Origin: JAJZNI01 sp035624785
GTDB taxonomy: Bacteria > Chloroflexota > Dormibacteria > Aeolococcales > Aeolococcaceae
Length of the DNA: 64,000 nt
Direction: 5' to 3'
Assembly: GCA_035624785.1 (NCBI GenBank)
Contig: DASPQV010000019.1
Span: forward strand, 30,712 to 94,711
The notes beneath the pieces were generated by a model. The model ran no database searches, was not told the origin of the DNA, and worked only from the letters and a program-made list of their open reading frames with translations. Below are positions 40,363 to 48,389 of this stretch, piece by piece (position 1 is the first letter of the stretch; each line of letters starts with the position of its first letter). A program made the position numbers and the translations under genes.

Positions 40363-43005
40363 TCAGGCCGGTGGGCCGCCCGCGGCAACGTCGCAGGCGC
40401 GGGCGCGCAGCGCTCGGCGCGTGCCGTCGCGGCTCTCCACGATCAGCCGCAGGGCGCCTCGCTTGGCCGAATCGGGGAGGCTCGAGGTCTCGATGGCGGT
40501 CAGCGCCCCCTCGGTGGCATGCAGGCTGACCTCGTCAACCAGCTGCCGGGGGTAGAGCAGCTCAGTGAAGGCCTGCGCCTCCTCGGGGCTGCGCTCGGCC
40601 CAGAAGCCGGGCAGGGCTTCGATCCAGCGGCTCACGTAGGGGCGGAGAAGCGCGGCCTGCTGATCGCCCCACTGGATCAATCCTCCCACCCCGAACGCAC
40701 CCACGCCGAACCCCACCATCAGCGCCTGGAGCATCTGGAAGGGCATTCCCGGCTCGTCCAGGGTGCGTGCCCAGGCCGCCTCCTTGGCGGCGGGATCGGG
40801 AAAGGCGGCCCGGCAGGCGGCGGCACGGCGCCGGCCGAAGTCGGTGCCGTCGGCGGCCAGCTCGGCATCGACCCTCCGTCCGTCCCGACCCTGGGCGGCG
40901 AGCCGGGCCACGATCATCCAGCGGAGATCAGTGTCCACGGCCAGGCCGGGGACCTTCCCGGTGCCGTCCAGGAGGTGCTCCAGGCGGTCGAGGTCGGCGG
41001 CTCCGTCGGCGGCCGCGATGTGAACCCGGGCCCAGGTCAGCTGGACGTCGCCCCCCGGCTCGGATCCGGCCAGCTGCTCCCAGGCGGCTCGGGCCACCTC
41101 GGCGCGGCCAGGCAGCCGGTTGGCGGGATCGCCGAACTGGTCGATGGCAGCCAGGGCCTGGCTCAGCAGGCGCTCCAGCACCGTCACCTCGCTCTCGGCG
41201 GGGGCGTGGCGGAGCACCGCCGAGACGAACTCTCGGGTGGCGAGCTCGGCATCCCGGGTCATGTCCCAAAGCGCCGCCCAGCTCAGCGCGCGGGCCAGCG
41301 GGTCGCGGAGATCACCGACGTGGGCGATCAGCGCTCGCGTCGACACCGGGTCGAAGCGGAGCTTGGCGAAGGTGAGGTCGTCGTCGTTGACCAGGATCAG
41401 GTCGGGGGCGACCTCCCCGCGCAGGGCGAGCACCTCGGTGCGCGGACTGCGCAGCTCGGTGTCCACCCGGCGGAAGCGGACCAGCGCCCCCTCATCGAGC
41501 CGGTAGAGGCCGATCCGGATGTGGTGGGAGCGCAGCGTGGGGTGCTCGGGCACGGCCGTCTGGAGCACGGCGAGGCTCTCGATCCGGGAGTCGCGAACCG
41601 TCACCTCGGGTCGCAGGGTGTTCATGCCGGTGGTCTGGAGCCATTCCGACGACCAGGCCGAGAGATCGCGGCCGGAGGCTCTTTCCAGGCAGCCGAGGAA
41701 CTCGGTGAGGTCGGCGTTCCCCCAGCGATAGCGGCGGAAGTAGTCGCGCACCCCCTCGCGGAACGGGTCCTCGCCGACCCAAGCGACCAGCTGCTTGAGC
41801 ACCGAGGCCCCCTTCTGGTAGGTGATCCCATCGAAGTTCTGGCGGACCTCGTCGGTGTCGTGGACCGGCGTGGAAACCGGGTGGGTCGAGGGCAGCTGGT
41901 CCTGCCGCGCGGCCTGCGCCTTCATGGTGTTGGCGAAGTCGACCCAGGCCTTGGTGAACTCGGTGGCGCTGACCAGCGCGGTCGCCGCCATGTAGGTGGC
42001 GAACGTCTCGTTGAGCCAGAGATCGCCCCACCATCGCATGGTGGCGACGTCTCCGAAGCCGCAGACGTGGGCCATCTCGTGGGCGATCACCTCGGCACGG
42101 CGGGCTCGCTGCAGCTCGGTGGCCCGGCTGCGGAAGACGTACATCTCGTTGAAGGTGACGCAGCCCGGGTTCTCCATCGCACCCATGTTGAATTCGGGCA
42201 CGAAGAGCTGGTTGTACTCGTCGAAGGGGTAGCTGAAGCCGAACTCCTGGGCGTAGAAGTCGAGGCATTGGCGCGTGATCTCAAAGATCTCGGCCGCCTG
42301 CTCCCGGAGGTGGGCGGCCATGGAGCGGCGCGCGTACAGACCCAGGCGGATGCCGCGGTGATGGGTCTCGATGACCTCGAAATCGCCGGCTGCCACCGCC
42401 ATCAGGTAGGTGGGCAGGGGAGGGGTCGCCGAGAAGTGCCAGGTGCGGTTGCCGCCGGCTTGGTCGTCGGTGCTGACCACCCGCCCGTTGCAGCAGACCC
42501 CCCAGGCGGCCGGGGCTTGGACGGTGATCTCGAAGCGGCCCTTGATATCCGGCTGGTCGAAACAGGTGAACACCTTGTGGGCGTCGAAGGGCTCGAAGTG
42601 GGTGTAGAGGTAGACCTGCTCGTCGACCGGGTCGACGGCCCGGTGGAGGCCCACGCCGACGTGCGAGTAGGAGCAGTCGGCGATGACCTCGACGTGGTGG
42701 TCGCCGGCGGAGAGCGAGTCGAGGCGGATCCGCGCCCCGTCGTAGCTCTCGTGGGCGGCCACCGACGGCAGCCCGTCGATGCGGACCTCGCGAAGCCGGC
42801 CTGGTTCGCCGACCGCCAGGTTGAGGAAGGTGCTGGTCCCGTCGCGCAGGCAGCGGAATCGCAGCCGCGACGAGCTGAGGAAGGTGGGGCTCTTGGGGTC
42901 GGCGTCCAGCTCCAGGTGGACGCCGTAGCTGACCTCGGTGACGGCGGCGGCGCGGTCAGCCGCCTCCGACCGGGTCAGCGAGTCGGTCGCGATCAGAGTT
43001 GCCAC
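40363..43005 (-). CDS. pepN: Aminopeptidase N (M1 family metallopeptidase)
   Basis: An 880-residue cytoplasmic M1 peptidase with the normal order: N-terminal saddle domain, catalytic domain and helical C-terminal domain. NMGAMENPGCVTF is the exopeptidase (GAMEN) motif. The zinc motif HEMAH is at residues 309-313 and the third-ligand LNETFATYM has Glu at 333. The spacing between the motifs is 19 residues, where the family standard is 18, because VCGFGD replaces the usual MWFGD. The rest of the segment is normal, so I still expect an enzyme. The start overlaps the end of the MarR gene by 50 bases. Confidence 0.9.
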   Translation of the reverse strand: MATLIATDSLTRSEAADRAAAVTEVSYGVHLELDADPKSPTFLSSSRLRFRCLRDGTSTFLNLAVGEPGRLREVRIDGLPSVAAHESYDGARIRLDSLSAGDHHVEVIADCSYSHVGVGLHRAVDPVDEQVYLYTHFEPFDAHKVFTCFDQPDIKGRFEITVQAPAAWGVCCNGRVVSTDDQAGGNRTWHFSATPPLPTYLMAVAAGDFEVIETHHRGIRLGLYARRSMAAHLREQAAEIFEITRQCLDFYAQEFGFSYPFDEYNQLFVPEFNMGAMENPGCVTFNEMYVFRSRATELQRARRAEVIAHEMAHVCGFGDVATMRWWGDLWLNETFATYMAATALVSATEFTKAWVDFANTMKAQAARQDQLPSTHPVSTPVHDTDEVRQNFDGITYQKGASVLKQLVAWVGEDPFREGVRDYFRRYRWGNADLTEFLGCLERASGRDLSAWSSEWLQTTGMNTLRPEVTVRDSRIESLAVLQTAVPEHPTLRSHHIRIGLYRLDEGALVRFRRVDTELRSPRTEVLALRGEVAPDLILVNDDDLTFAKLRFDPVSTRALIAHVGDLRDPLARALSWAALWDMTRDAELATREFVSAVLRHAPAESEVTVLERLLSQALAAIDQFGDPANRLPGRAEVARAAWEQLAGSEPGGDVQLTWARVHIAAADGAADLDRLEHLLDGTGKVPGLAVDTDLRWMIVARLAAQGRDGRRVDAELAADGTDFGRRRAAACRAAFPDPAAKEAAWARTLDEPGMPFQMLQALMVGFGVGAFGVGGLIQWGDQQAALLRPYVSRWIEALPGFWAERSPEEAQAFTELLYPRQLVDEVSLHATEGALTAIETSSLPDSAKRGALRLIVESRDGTRRALRARACDVAAGGPPA

Positions 43006-43522
43006 GAGCGGTCATTGTGGGCACAACGCCCCCCGGTTCGGCGGGAAGGCACGGCGGTTCTGGGCCGCTGCCGCCCAGGGCGTCAGCGACCGCGGTGAGC
43101 CCGTCGCGGAGCTGCGCTGCCCGGGAGAGGTCGAGGACGCTGGCCAGGTGCCGCTGGATGCCGTCGGCGTGCACCGGCGAGGCACGCCGCAGCTTGTCCC
43201 GGCCCAGGTCGGTGATGACCGCGTAGGCACCCCTGCGGTCGGAGGGACAGCCGGCACGACTGACCAGCCCCGCCTGCTCCATCCGGTCGACCAAACGGGT
43301 GACCCCGCTCTTGGTCATGAGCACGGCGCCCATGAGCTGCTGGAGGCGGACCGCTCCCCGGGGGGCGCGGTCAAGCACCAGGAGCACCTCGTACCAGGCC
43401 AGCGGCAGCCCCTCGGCGGCAACCAGCTCGCGTTCGAGCCGGCAGGCCAGGCTGGACTCCGCTCGCAGCAGAGCACGCCAGAGCTGCAGATGAACCGATT
43501 GGTCGAATCCGTCCTCAGTCAC
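42956..43522 (-). CDS. MarR-family transcriptional regulator
   Basis: A 188-residue regulator with a winged helix-turn-helix: PLAWYEVLLVLDRAPRGAVRLQQLMGAVLMTKSGVTRLVDRMEQAGLVSR, then a wing with SDRRGAYAVITDLGRDKL. The C-terminal 40 residues are longer than usual and overlap the pepN start. The start is probably GTG 43522, with TACCCT ending 7 bases before it; ATG 43525 is one codon earlier. It diverges from yceI and the space between has repeated GTTGC/GCAAC half-sites, suggesting it controls itself and yceI. Confidence 0.85.
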   Translation of the reverse strand: MTEDGFDQSVHLQLWRALLRAESSLACRLERELVAAEGLPLAWYEVLLVLDRAPRGAVRLQQLMGAVLMTKSGVTRLVDRMEQAGLVSRAGCPSDRRGAYAVITDLGRDKLRRASPVHADGIQRHLASVLDLSRAAQLRDGLTAVADALGGSGPEPPCLPAEPGGVVPTMTARGNSDRDRLADPVGGG

Positions 43523-43529
43523 CATGGGT

Positions 43530-43535
43530 AGGGTA
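43530..43535 (-). promoter_or_regulatory. Leaderless -10 box of the MarR gene
   Basis: On the minus strand TACCCT ends 7 bases before GTG 43522, the same box sequence and spacing as at 11652. Confidence 0.5.
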
Positions 43536-43545
43536 TCTGAATAAG

Positions 43546-43605
43546 GTTGACAGCGCAACGATGTGGCTATTATAGTTGCCGACTAGACGGTTGCCTGAGC
43601 AACTA
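43546..43605. promoter_or_regulatory. yceI promoter with likely MarR operators
   Basis: TTGACA at 43547-43552 and TATAGT at 43571-43576 are 18 bases apart. Inverted half-sites recur: GTTG-6-CAAC (43546-43559) over the -35, TAGTTGC (43573-43579) over the -10 with its mirror GCAACTA (43599-43605), and GTTGC-CTGA-GCAAC (43590-43603) downstream. These look like dimeric MarR sites that would block the promoter. Confidence 0.6.
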
Positions 43606-43617
43606 CTGGAGAGAGAG

Positions 43618-44193
43618 ATGACCCAGCCCGCCACCATCAGCACCCCGCCGCTCGCCGCGGGAGAATATGTCCTCGACCCTGCCCACACCCATGTCGGCTT
43701 CGTGGGCCGTCACCTGATGGTGACCAGGGTCCGCGGCACCTTCGGCAACGTCCAGGCCCAGATCCGCGTCGGGGAGAGCATGGCGACGTCCGCGGCAACG
43801 GTGACGATCGACGTCGCCAGCCTCAAGACCGGGGACGAGAGGCGTGACACCCACCTCCGCTCGGCCGACTTCTTCGATGTCGAGCATTACCCGACGATGA
43901 CCTTCCGGTCGACCCGGGTGGAGCACGCCGGCGAGAACCGGTATGCGCTCACCGGCGACCTCACCATCCGCGACCAGACGCGCCCGGTGACCCTGGAGGT
44001 CGAGTACGGGGGCACCGAGAAGACCCCGTGGGGCACCCGGGCCGCCGCGATCTCGGCTGCGGCGGAGATCGATCGCGAGGACTGGGGCCTGACCTGGAAC
44101 GTCGCCCTGGAGTCGGGCAGCTGGCTGGTGAGCCGCAAGATCCAGCTCGAGATCGAGACCGAGCTGGTCCAGGCCCCGGCTGCCCAGAGCTGA
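43618..44193 (+). CDS. YceI family protein
   Basis: A 191-residue lipocalin-like YceI-fold protein without a signal peptide. Family features include YVLDPAHTHVGFVGRHLMVTRVRGTFG at the start, DERRDTHLRSADFFDVEHYPTMTFRST, and LTGDLTIRDQTRPVTLEVEYGG. YceI proteins bind polyisoprenoid-like or amide ligands and are often stress induced. The ATG follows GGAGAGAGAG at short range. Its divergence from a MarR gene with operators suggests it is induced by a small ligand. Confidence 0.9.
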   Translation: MTQPATISTPPLAAGEYVLDPAHTHVGFVGRHLMVTRVRGTFGNVQAQIRVGESMATSAATVTIDVASLKTGDERRDTHLRSADFFDVEHYPTMTFRSTRVEHAGENRYALTGDLTIRDQTRPVTLEVEYGGTEKTPWGTRAAAISAAAEIDREDWGLTWNVALESGSWLVSRKIQLEIETELVQAPAAQS

Positions 44194-44319
44194 TCTTCCC
44201 GCCGGTCGGGCACGCCGGCCGGCCACCGCTCATCGACCCCACCACCCTGCTGGGCCGGCGGTCCGTCATCGGACCAGCCGGCCTCTTTGCGTCCGCCGAA
44301 GGCCGCGGGTACGGGGTGC

Positions 44320-44325
44320 CATAGT
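44320..44325 (+). promoter_or_regulatory. Leaderless -10 box of the DUF2231-Rieske gene
   Basis: CATAGT ends 6 bases before the GTG at 44332; no Shine-Dalgarno precedes it. Confidence 0.4.
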
Positions 44326-44331
44326 TACCCG

Positions 44332-45162
44332 GTGGACCTGCGGGACCTGGCCGCCAAGCTGGAGAAGCTCGCCTCGCTCGACCGCGTCTCGGATGCCCTC
44401 GCCCGCCTGGTGTCACCGGCGGTCGCGCCGGTCAAGAGCCTGCTGAGCGGAACCTGGCTCGGCCACCCCCTTCATCCCGCCCTCAGTGACGTCCCGCTGG
44501 GCCTCTGGAGCGGTGCGGTTGCGCTCGACCTCTTCGGCGGCGAGGCCAGCGCCCCGGCGGTCGACCGGCTGGTTGGCCTGGGGTCGCTTGCGGCGCTGCC
44601 CACGGCGCTGAGCGGAATCAGCGACTGGGCCGACGCATACGGGCCGGAGAGGCGGGTCGGTCTGGTCCATGCGGCGATGAACAGCGCCGCCCTCGGGCTG
44701 TTCATGGCCTCCCTGGCCGCGCGACGGCGGGCCCGTGCGCTGCGCATCCTCGGCATCGCCTCAGCCTCGGCGGGTGCCTACCTGGGCGGCCACATGAGCT
44801 ACGCCCAGGGCCTGGGGGTCGATCACCAGGCGTTCCTCGAGAAGCCCGAGGACTGGGTGGACGTCCTCGAGGCGGCGTCCCTCGAGCAGTCGACGCCGAC
44901 CGCGGTCCAGGCAGGAGGCGCCCGGGTCATGCTCTACCGGCGCGGGGACGAGATCTATGCGATCTCCGCCGTCTGCCCCCACGCGGGCGGGCCGCTCCAC
45001 GAGGGCACCGTGGATGGCGGTCTCTGCGTCACCTGCCCGTGGCACGGCAGCCGCTTCCGGCTCGAGGACGGCCGCGCTGTCCGCGGCCCGGCCAGCGCCC
45101 CGGCCACCCTCTACGAGGCGCGGGTCCGCGCCGGCCGCGTGGAGGTCAAGGTCGCTGCCTGA
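44332..45162 (+). CDS. DUF2231 membrane domain fused to a Rieske [2Fe-2S] domain
   Basis: A 276-residue protein. The first 165 residues are a DUF2231 domain with about four helices, opening LGHPLHPALSDVPLGLWSGAVALDLFGG; its conserved histidines might bind haem. The last 100 residues are a Rieske domain with CPHAGGPLHEG and CPWHGSRF ligands (C-x-H and C-x2-H). The order suggests a membrane-anchored electron carrier. Start is GTG 44332. It stands alone between yceI and the nuo operon. The physiological donor and acceptor are unknown. Confidence 0.85.
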   Translation: MDLRDLAAKLEKLASLDRVSDALARLVSPAVAPVKSLLSGTWLGHPLHPALSDVPLGLWSGAVALDLFGGEASAPAVDRLVGLGSLAALPTALSGISDWADAYGPERRVGLVHAAMNSAALGLFMASLAARRRARALRILGIASASAGAYLGGHMSYAQGLGVDHQAFLEKPEDWVDVLEAASLEQSTPTAVQAGGARVMLYRRGDEIYAISAVCPHAGGPLHEGTVDGGLCVTCPWHGSRFRLEDGRAVRGPASAPATLYEARVRAGRVEVKVAA

Positions 45163-45314
45163 AGGCGCTTGCGGCTGGCAGGATCTCCAGGACGACCAAC
45201 CGCGTCGATGGCGAGCGGCTGGGGTCATGTCGTGCGAAGGGCGCGCTCGTGGCGGCGGGGGGCCGCTGATGACCCATCGCGTCGATCGGAGCCGGGCGGC
45301 GGGGGCATTGCTGT

Positions 45315-45356
45315 GAGCAGCCCGTTTAGGCCAAACCTGGCCTAAAGCCACTGCTC
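45315..45356. repeat. 42-base symmetric double palindrome upstream of nuoA
   Basis: GAGCAG, 4 bases, TTTAGGCCA, 4 bases, TGGCCTAAA, 4 bases, CTGCTC. Both arm pairs match perfectly. It lies about 230 bases upstream of the nuo promoter and 150 bases after the Rieske gene. It could be an operator, a terminator, or a structured RNA element. Confidence 0.55.
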
Positions 45357-45543
45357 AGAAGACAGGGTTCCGCCTCTGCTTCTGCAGGCAGGGCAAGCGA
45401 TGACCCGCAGCAGGGTCGGCGCCTGATCTGTGCGCATCTGAGACACGCCCAAGCGCTGACGGCGGAGACGCTATTGAAGCGATCGCCGCCTTTATCCTGC
45501 TGGTGGCGTCGTATGCGCACGCTTGAGCCGTTTCGCCCCTCGG

Positions 45544-45572
45544 TTCGTCGGGTAACCCGGCCTTGGTACGAT
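45544..45572 (+). promoter_or_regulatory. Putative nuo operon promoter, TTCGTC-17-TACGAT
   Basis: TTCGTC at 45544-45549 and TACGAT at 45567-45572 have a 17-base spacer. The box ends 9 bases before the nuoA ATG at 45582, so the leader would be almost absent. Confidence 0.5.
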
Positions 45573-45581
45573 GCAAAAGCG

Positions 45582-45938
45582 ATGCTCACGGACTTCGCGC
45601 CGGTGCTGGTGTTCCTGGGTATCTGCATCCTCTTCGGCGCGGGCGTCCCGCTGCTGAACCAGGTCCTGGGCCCCCGCCGGCCCCGGCCGGAGAAGGACCT
45701 GCCGTATGAGTCGGGGATCGTGCCCGTGGTGTCGGCACGGCGCCGCTTCTCGGTGAGCTTCTACGTCACCGCGATGCTCTTCATCGTGTTCGACGTCGAA
45801 TCGATCTTCCTGTTCCCCTGGGCGACGATCGTGCGACAGCTCAAGATCTTCGGGATCGTCGAGATGGGGATCTTCATCCTCACCCTGCTCCTCGGCCTGC
45901 TCTACATCTGGGCCAAGGGGGCCCTGAAGTGGGAGTGA
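45582..45938 (+). CDS. nuoA: NADH-quinone oxidoreductase subunit A
   Basis: A 118-residue membrane subunit of complex I with three helices. The cytoplasmic loop after helix 1 is KDLPYESGIVPVVSARRRFSVSFYV (NuoA signature ESG...R.F). FIVFDVESIFLFPWA is the conserved acidic helix 2. ATG 45582 is the first start matching family length; the upstream frame to 45474 is not homologous. First gene of the 14-gene nuo operon; overlaps nuoB. Confidence 0.9.
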   Translation: MLTDFAPVLVFLGICILFGAGVPLLNQVLGPRRPRPEKDLPYESGIVPVVSARRRFSVSFYVTAMLFIVFDVESIFLFPWATIVRQLKIFGIVEMGIFILTLLLGLLYIWAKGALKWE

Positions 45939-46486
45939 GCGGATCGCTGCTCCGCTCCAGCGTCGGGCAGGACGCCGGGACGATCGCGCTGCCCCGGGTG
46001 GGGGAGAGGGAGCGGACCGCGGTCCAGACCGGGATCATCACCACCACCCTGGAGAAGCTGGTCAACTGGGGGCGGTACAGCTCGCTCTGGCCCGCCCTCT
46101 TCGGCCTCGCTTGCTGCGCCATCGAGATGATGGGGACCGGCGCCGCCCGCTACGACATGGCCCGCTTCGGCTGCGAGGTTTTCCGGGCCTCGCCACGCCA
46201 GTCCGACGTGATGATCGTGGCCGGCAGGGTGTCCCAGAAGATGGCGCCCGTGCTCCGCCAGATCTACGACCAGATGCCGGAGCCGAAGTGGGTCATCAGC
46301 ATGGGGGCCTGCGCCAGCTCGGGTGGGATGTTCAACAACTACGCGATCGTGCAGGGCGTCGACAAGGTGGTGCCGGTCGACGTCTACCTCCCCGGCTGCC
46401 CGCCTCGACCGGAGGGCCTGCTGGACGCCGTCGTCAAGCTGCAGCACCGGATCGCCGGCGAGCACCTGACCTCCTGGCGCGGCTGA
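45929..46486 (+). CDS. nuoB: NADH-quinone oxidoreductase subunit B
   Basis: A 185-residue subunit carrying cluster N2, the last iron-sulfur centre before quinone. Ligands are the paired cysteines in GLACCAIEMM, the Cys in GACASSGGMFNNYA, and PGCPPRPEGLLDAV. The N-terminal 30 residues are variable. GTG 45929 has AAGGGGG upstream; GTG 45935 would overlap the nuoA stop by four bases and is an alternative. Confidence 0.95.
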   Translation: MGVSGSLLRSSVGQDAGTIALPRVGERERTAVQTGIITTTLEKLVNWGRYSSLWPALFGLACCAIEMMGTGAARYDMARFGCEVFRASPRQSDVMIVAGRVSQKMAPVLRQIYDQMPEPKWVISMGACASSGGMFNNYAIVQGVDKVVPVDVYLPGCPPRPEGLLDAVVKLQHRIAGEHLTSWRG

Positions 46487-46493
46487 GGACGAG

Positions 46494-47075
46494 ATGGCGA
46501 GCGCAGGGGAGGTCGCCAGCCCACGTCCCGCAACTGGGGCCCGGGCTCTCGGCCTTCTCCGGAGAGAGCTCGCGGACGCGGTGCTGGGGAGCGACGAGGC
46601 GCTCGGAGAGGTGACCATCCGGGTGGTCCGTGAGCGGCTGGTCGAGGTGGTCGAGCTGCTCCGCGACCACGAGGACGCTCGCTACGAGCTGCCGCTGTGC
46701 GTCACCGCCGTCGATTGGCCCGACCGGGAGCCGGACGCGCCACGCTTCGACGTCGTCTACCAGCTGCGATCGCTCCAGCACAACGACGTGGTCCGGCTCC
46801 TCGTCCAGGTCAGCGATGACGACCCGGTGGTGCCCACCCTGGAGGGGGTCTTCGCCGGCATGGACTGGCACGAGCGCGAAGCCTTCGACCTCCTCGGCAT
46901 CCGCTTCGACGGCCACCACGACCTGCGCCGGATCCTCCTCCCGGAGGACTGGGATGGCCATCCCCTGCGCAAGGACTACGTCTCCTTCGGCGAGCCGATC
47001 GCCTTCACCCACAACCTGGACTGGGCCCTGCCGGCCCAGGAGAGGCCGCGGGACCTGCCCGGAGAGTCACGGTGA
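46494..47075 (+). CDS. nuoC: NADH-quinone oxidoreductase subunit C
   Basis: A 193-residue hydrophilic subunit. It shows the 30-kDa subunit signature: FDVVYQLRSLQHNDVVRLLVQVSDDDPVVPTLEGVFAGMDWHEREAFDLLGIRFDGHHDLRRILLPEDW. It binds NuoD in the quinone-reducing arm. It is separate from nuoD, unlike in E. coli where the two are fused. ATG 46494 lies 7 bases after the nuoB stop. Confidence 0.9.
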   Translation: MASAGEVASPRPATGARALGLLRRELADAVLGSDEALGEVTIRVVRERLVEVVELLRDHEDARYELPLCVTAVDWPDREPDAPRFDVVYQLRSLQHNDVVRLLVQVSDDDPVVPTLEGVFAGMDWHEREAFDLLGIRFDGHHDLRRILLPEDWDGHPLRKDYVSFGEPIAFTHNLDWALPAQERPRDLPGESR

Positions 47076-48358
47076 GCGCCGTCCTGCCGCCCCCCGGGCC
47101 GTCCGGGCGGGACGCTTCGGAGCAGTACGAGCGGGGCCGGGAGATGCTCGGTGTCGACGCCGGTCTGGACAGCGTCGACCTGGTCCAGCTCGACGAGCAG
47201 ACCATGGAGCTGAACATGGGGCCGCAGCACCCCTCCACCCACGGGGTGCTGCGCCTGGTGCTCGACCTGGATGGCGAGGTGGTCAAGGCCTGCCATCCCG
47301 ACATCGGCTTCCTGCACACCGGCTTCGAGAAGGACTTCGAGCGCCACAACTACTGGCAGTGCATCCCCTACACCGACCGCATGGACTACCTGGCGCCGCT
47401 GACCAACAACCTCGGTTTCTCGCTGGCGGTCGAGAAGCTCCTGGGCGTCGAGGTCCCGCCCCGCGGTCAGTACCTGCGGGTGATCATGTGCGAGCTCACC
47501 AGGATCGCCAGCCACCTGATCTGGTACGGGACGACCGCCCTCGACCTGGGGGCGACCACCCCCTTCGTCTACGCCTGGCGGGAGCGGGAGAAGCTGCTCG
47601 ATATCAATGAGCTGGTGAGCGGGGTGCGGATGCACACCTCGTTCATCCGTGTCGGCGGCCTGCTCGCCGATGTGCCCGACGAGTTCTACGGCATGGTGGA
47701 GGAGGTGGTGCGCACCTTCCCCCACTTCATCGACGAGTACGAGACCCTGATCACCGGCAACCCCATCTTCCGGGAAAGAACCCGCGGCCTGGGGGCGATC
47801 AGCGCCGCGGATGCCATCAACTACGGGGTGACCGGGCCCTCGCTGCGGGGCTGCGGCGTCCCCTACGACCTCCGCAAGGCGCAGCCCTACAGCTCCTACG
47901 ACCACTTCGACTTCGACATCCCGATCGGTGAGCGCGGCGACATCTACGACCGCTACCTGGTCCGGATGCGGGAGATGCGCGAATCGCTGCGCATCATCGA
48001 CCAGGCCATGGCCGGGCTGCCCTCGGGGCCGGTGAACACCGCCGACCGCCAGGTGGCGCTGCCCCCGCGCAACGAGATCAACACCAGCATGGAGTCCCTG
48101 ATCCGCCACTTCAAGCTGGTGACCGAGGGGTTCCGGGTGCCCAAGGGGATGACCTACACGGCGGTCGAGTCACCGCGCGGTGAGCTGGGTTTCCTGGTGG
48201 TCAGCGACGGGACCAACCGCCCCTACCGGGTCAAGGTCCGGGCTCCCTCCTTCAGCAACCTGAGCGCGCTCCCCTTCATGGCCAAGGGGGAGCTGCTCCC
48301 TGACCTGGTGGCGGTCATCGGCTCCATCGACATCGTCCTCGGGGACGTGGACAGATGA
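47072..48358 (+). CDS. nuoD: NADH-quinone oxidoreductase subunit D
   Basis: A 428-residue 49-kDa subunit, related to the hydrogenase large subunit, that forms the quinone pocket with NuoB. LNMGPQHPSTHGVLRLVLDLDGE and FLHTGFEKDFERHNYWQCIPYTDRMDYLAP match the family, and the C-terminus ends in the usual LVAVIGSIDIVLGDVDR. GTG overlaps the nuoC stop. The N-terminal 35 residues are variable. Confidence 0.95.
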   Translation: MSAVLPPPGPSGRDASEQYERGREMLGVDAGLDSVDLVQLDEQTMELNMGPQHPSTHGVLRLVLDLDGEVVKACHPDIGFLHTGFEKDFERHNYWQCIPYTDRMDYLAPLTNNLGFSLAVEKLLGVEVPPRGQYLRVIMCELTRIASHLIWYGTTALDLGATTPFVYAWREREKLLDINELVSGVRMHTSFIRVGGLLADVPDEFYGMVEEVVRTFPHFIDEYETLITGNPIFRERTRGLGAISAADAINYGVTGPSLRGCGVPYDLRKAQPYSSYDHFDFDIPIGERGDIYDRYLVRMREMRESLRIIDQAMAGLPSGPVNTADRQVALPPRNEINTSMESLIRHFKLVTEGFRVPKGMTYTAVESPRGELGFLVVSDGTNRPYRVKVRAPSFSNLSALPFMAKGELLPDLVAVIGSIDIVLGDVDR

Positions 48359-48389
48359 CCGTCGCCGAGCGTCCGAGTGGAGTGTTGCG

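Larger units (their letters stand above)
45163..45581. other. Intergenic region before the nuo operon
   Basis: About 420 bases without a convincing gene. It contains the symmetric palindrome at 45315-45356 and the putative nuo promoter at 45544-45572. A minus-strand frame (45326-45628) is open but Cys/Arg-rich and overlaps nuoA, so I reject it. Confidence 0.6.

Noticed and set aside
40519..43098. 859-codon plus-strand open frame over pepN
   Set aside because: Antisense shadow of aminopeptidase N; low complexity with no recognisable domain.
45326..45628. 100-codon minus-strand frame in the gap before nuoA
   Set aside because: Cys/Arg-rich, overlaps nuoA and the palindrome, lacks a start signal and shows no family resemblance.
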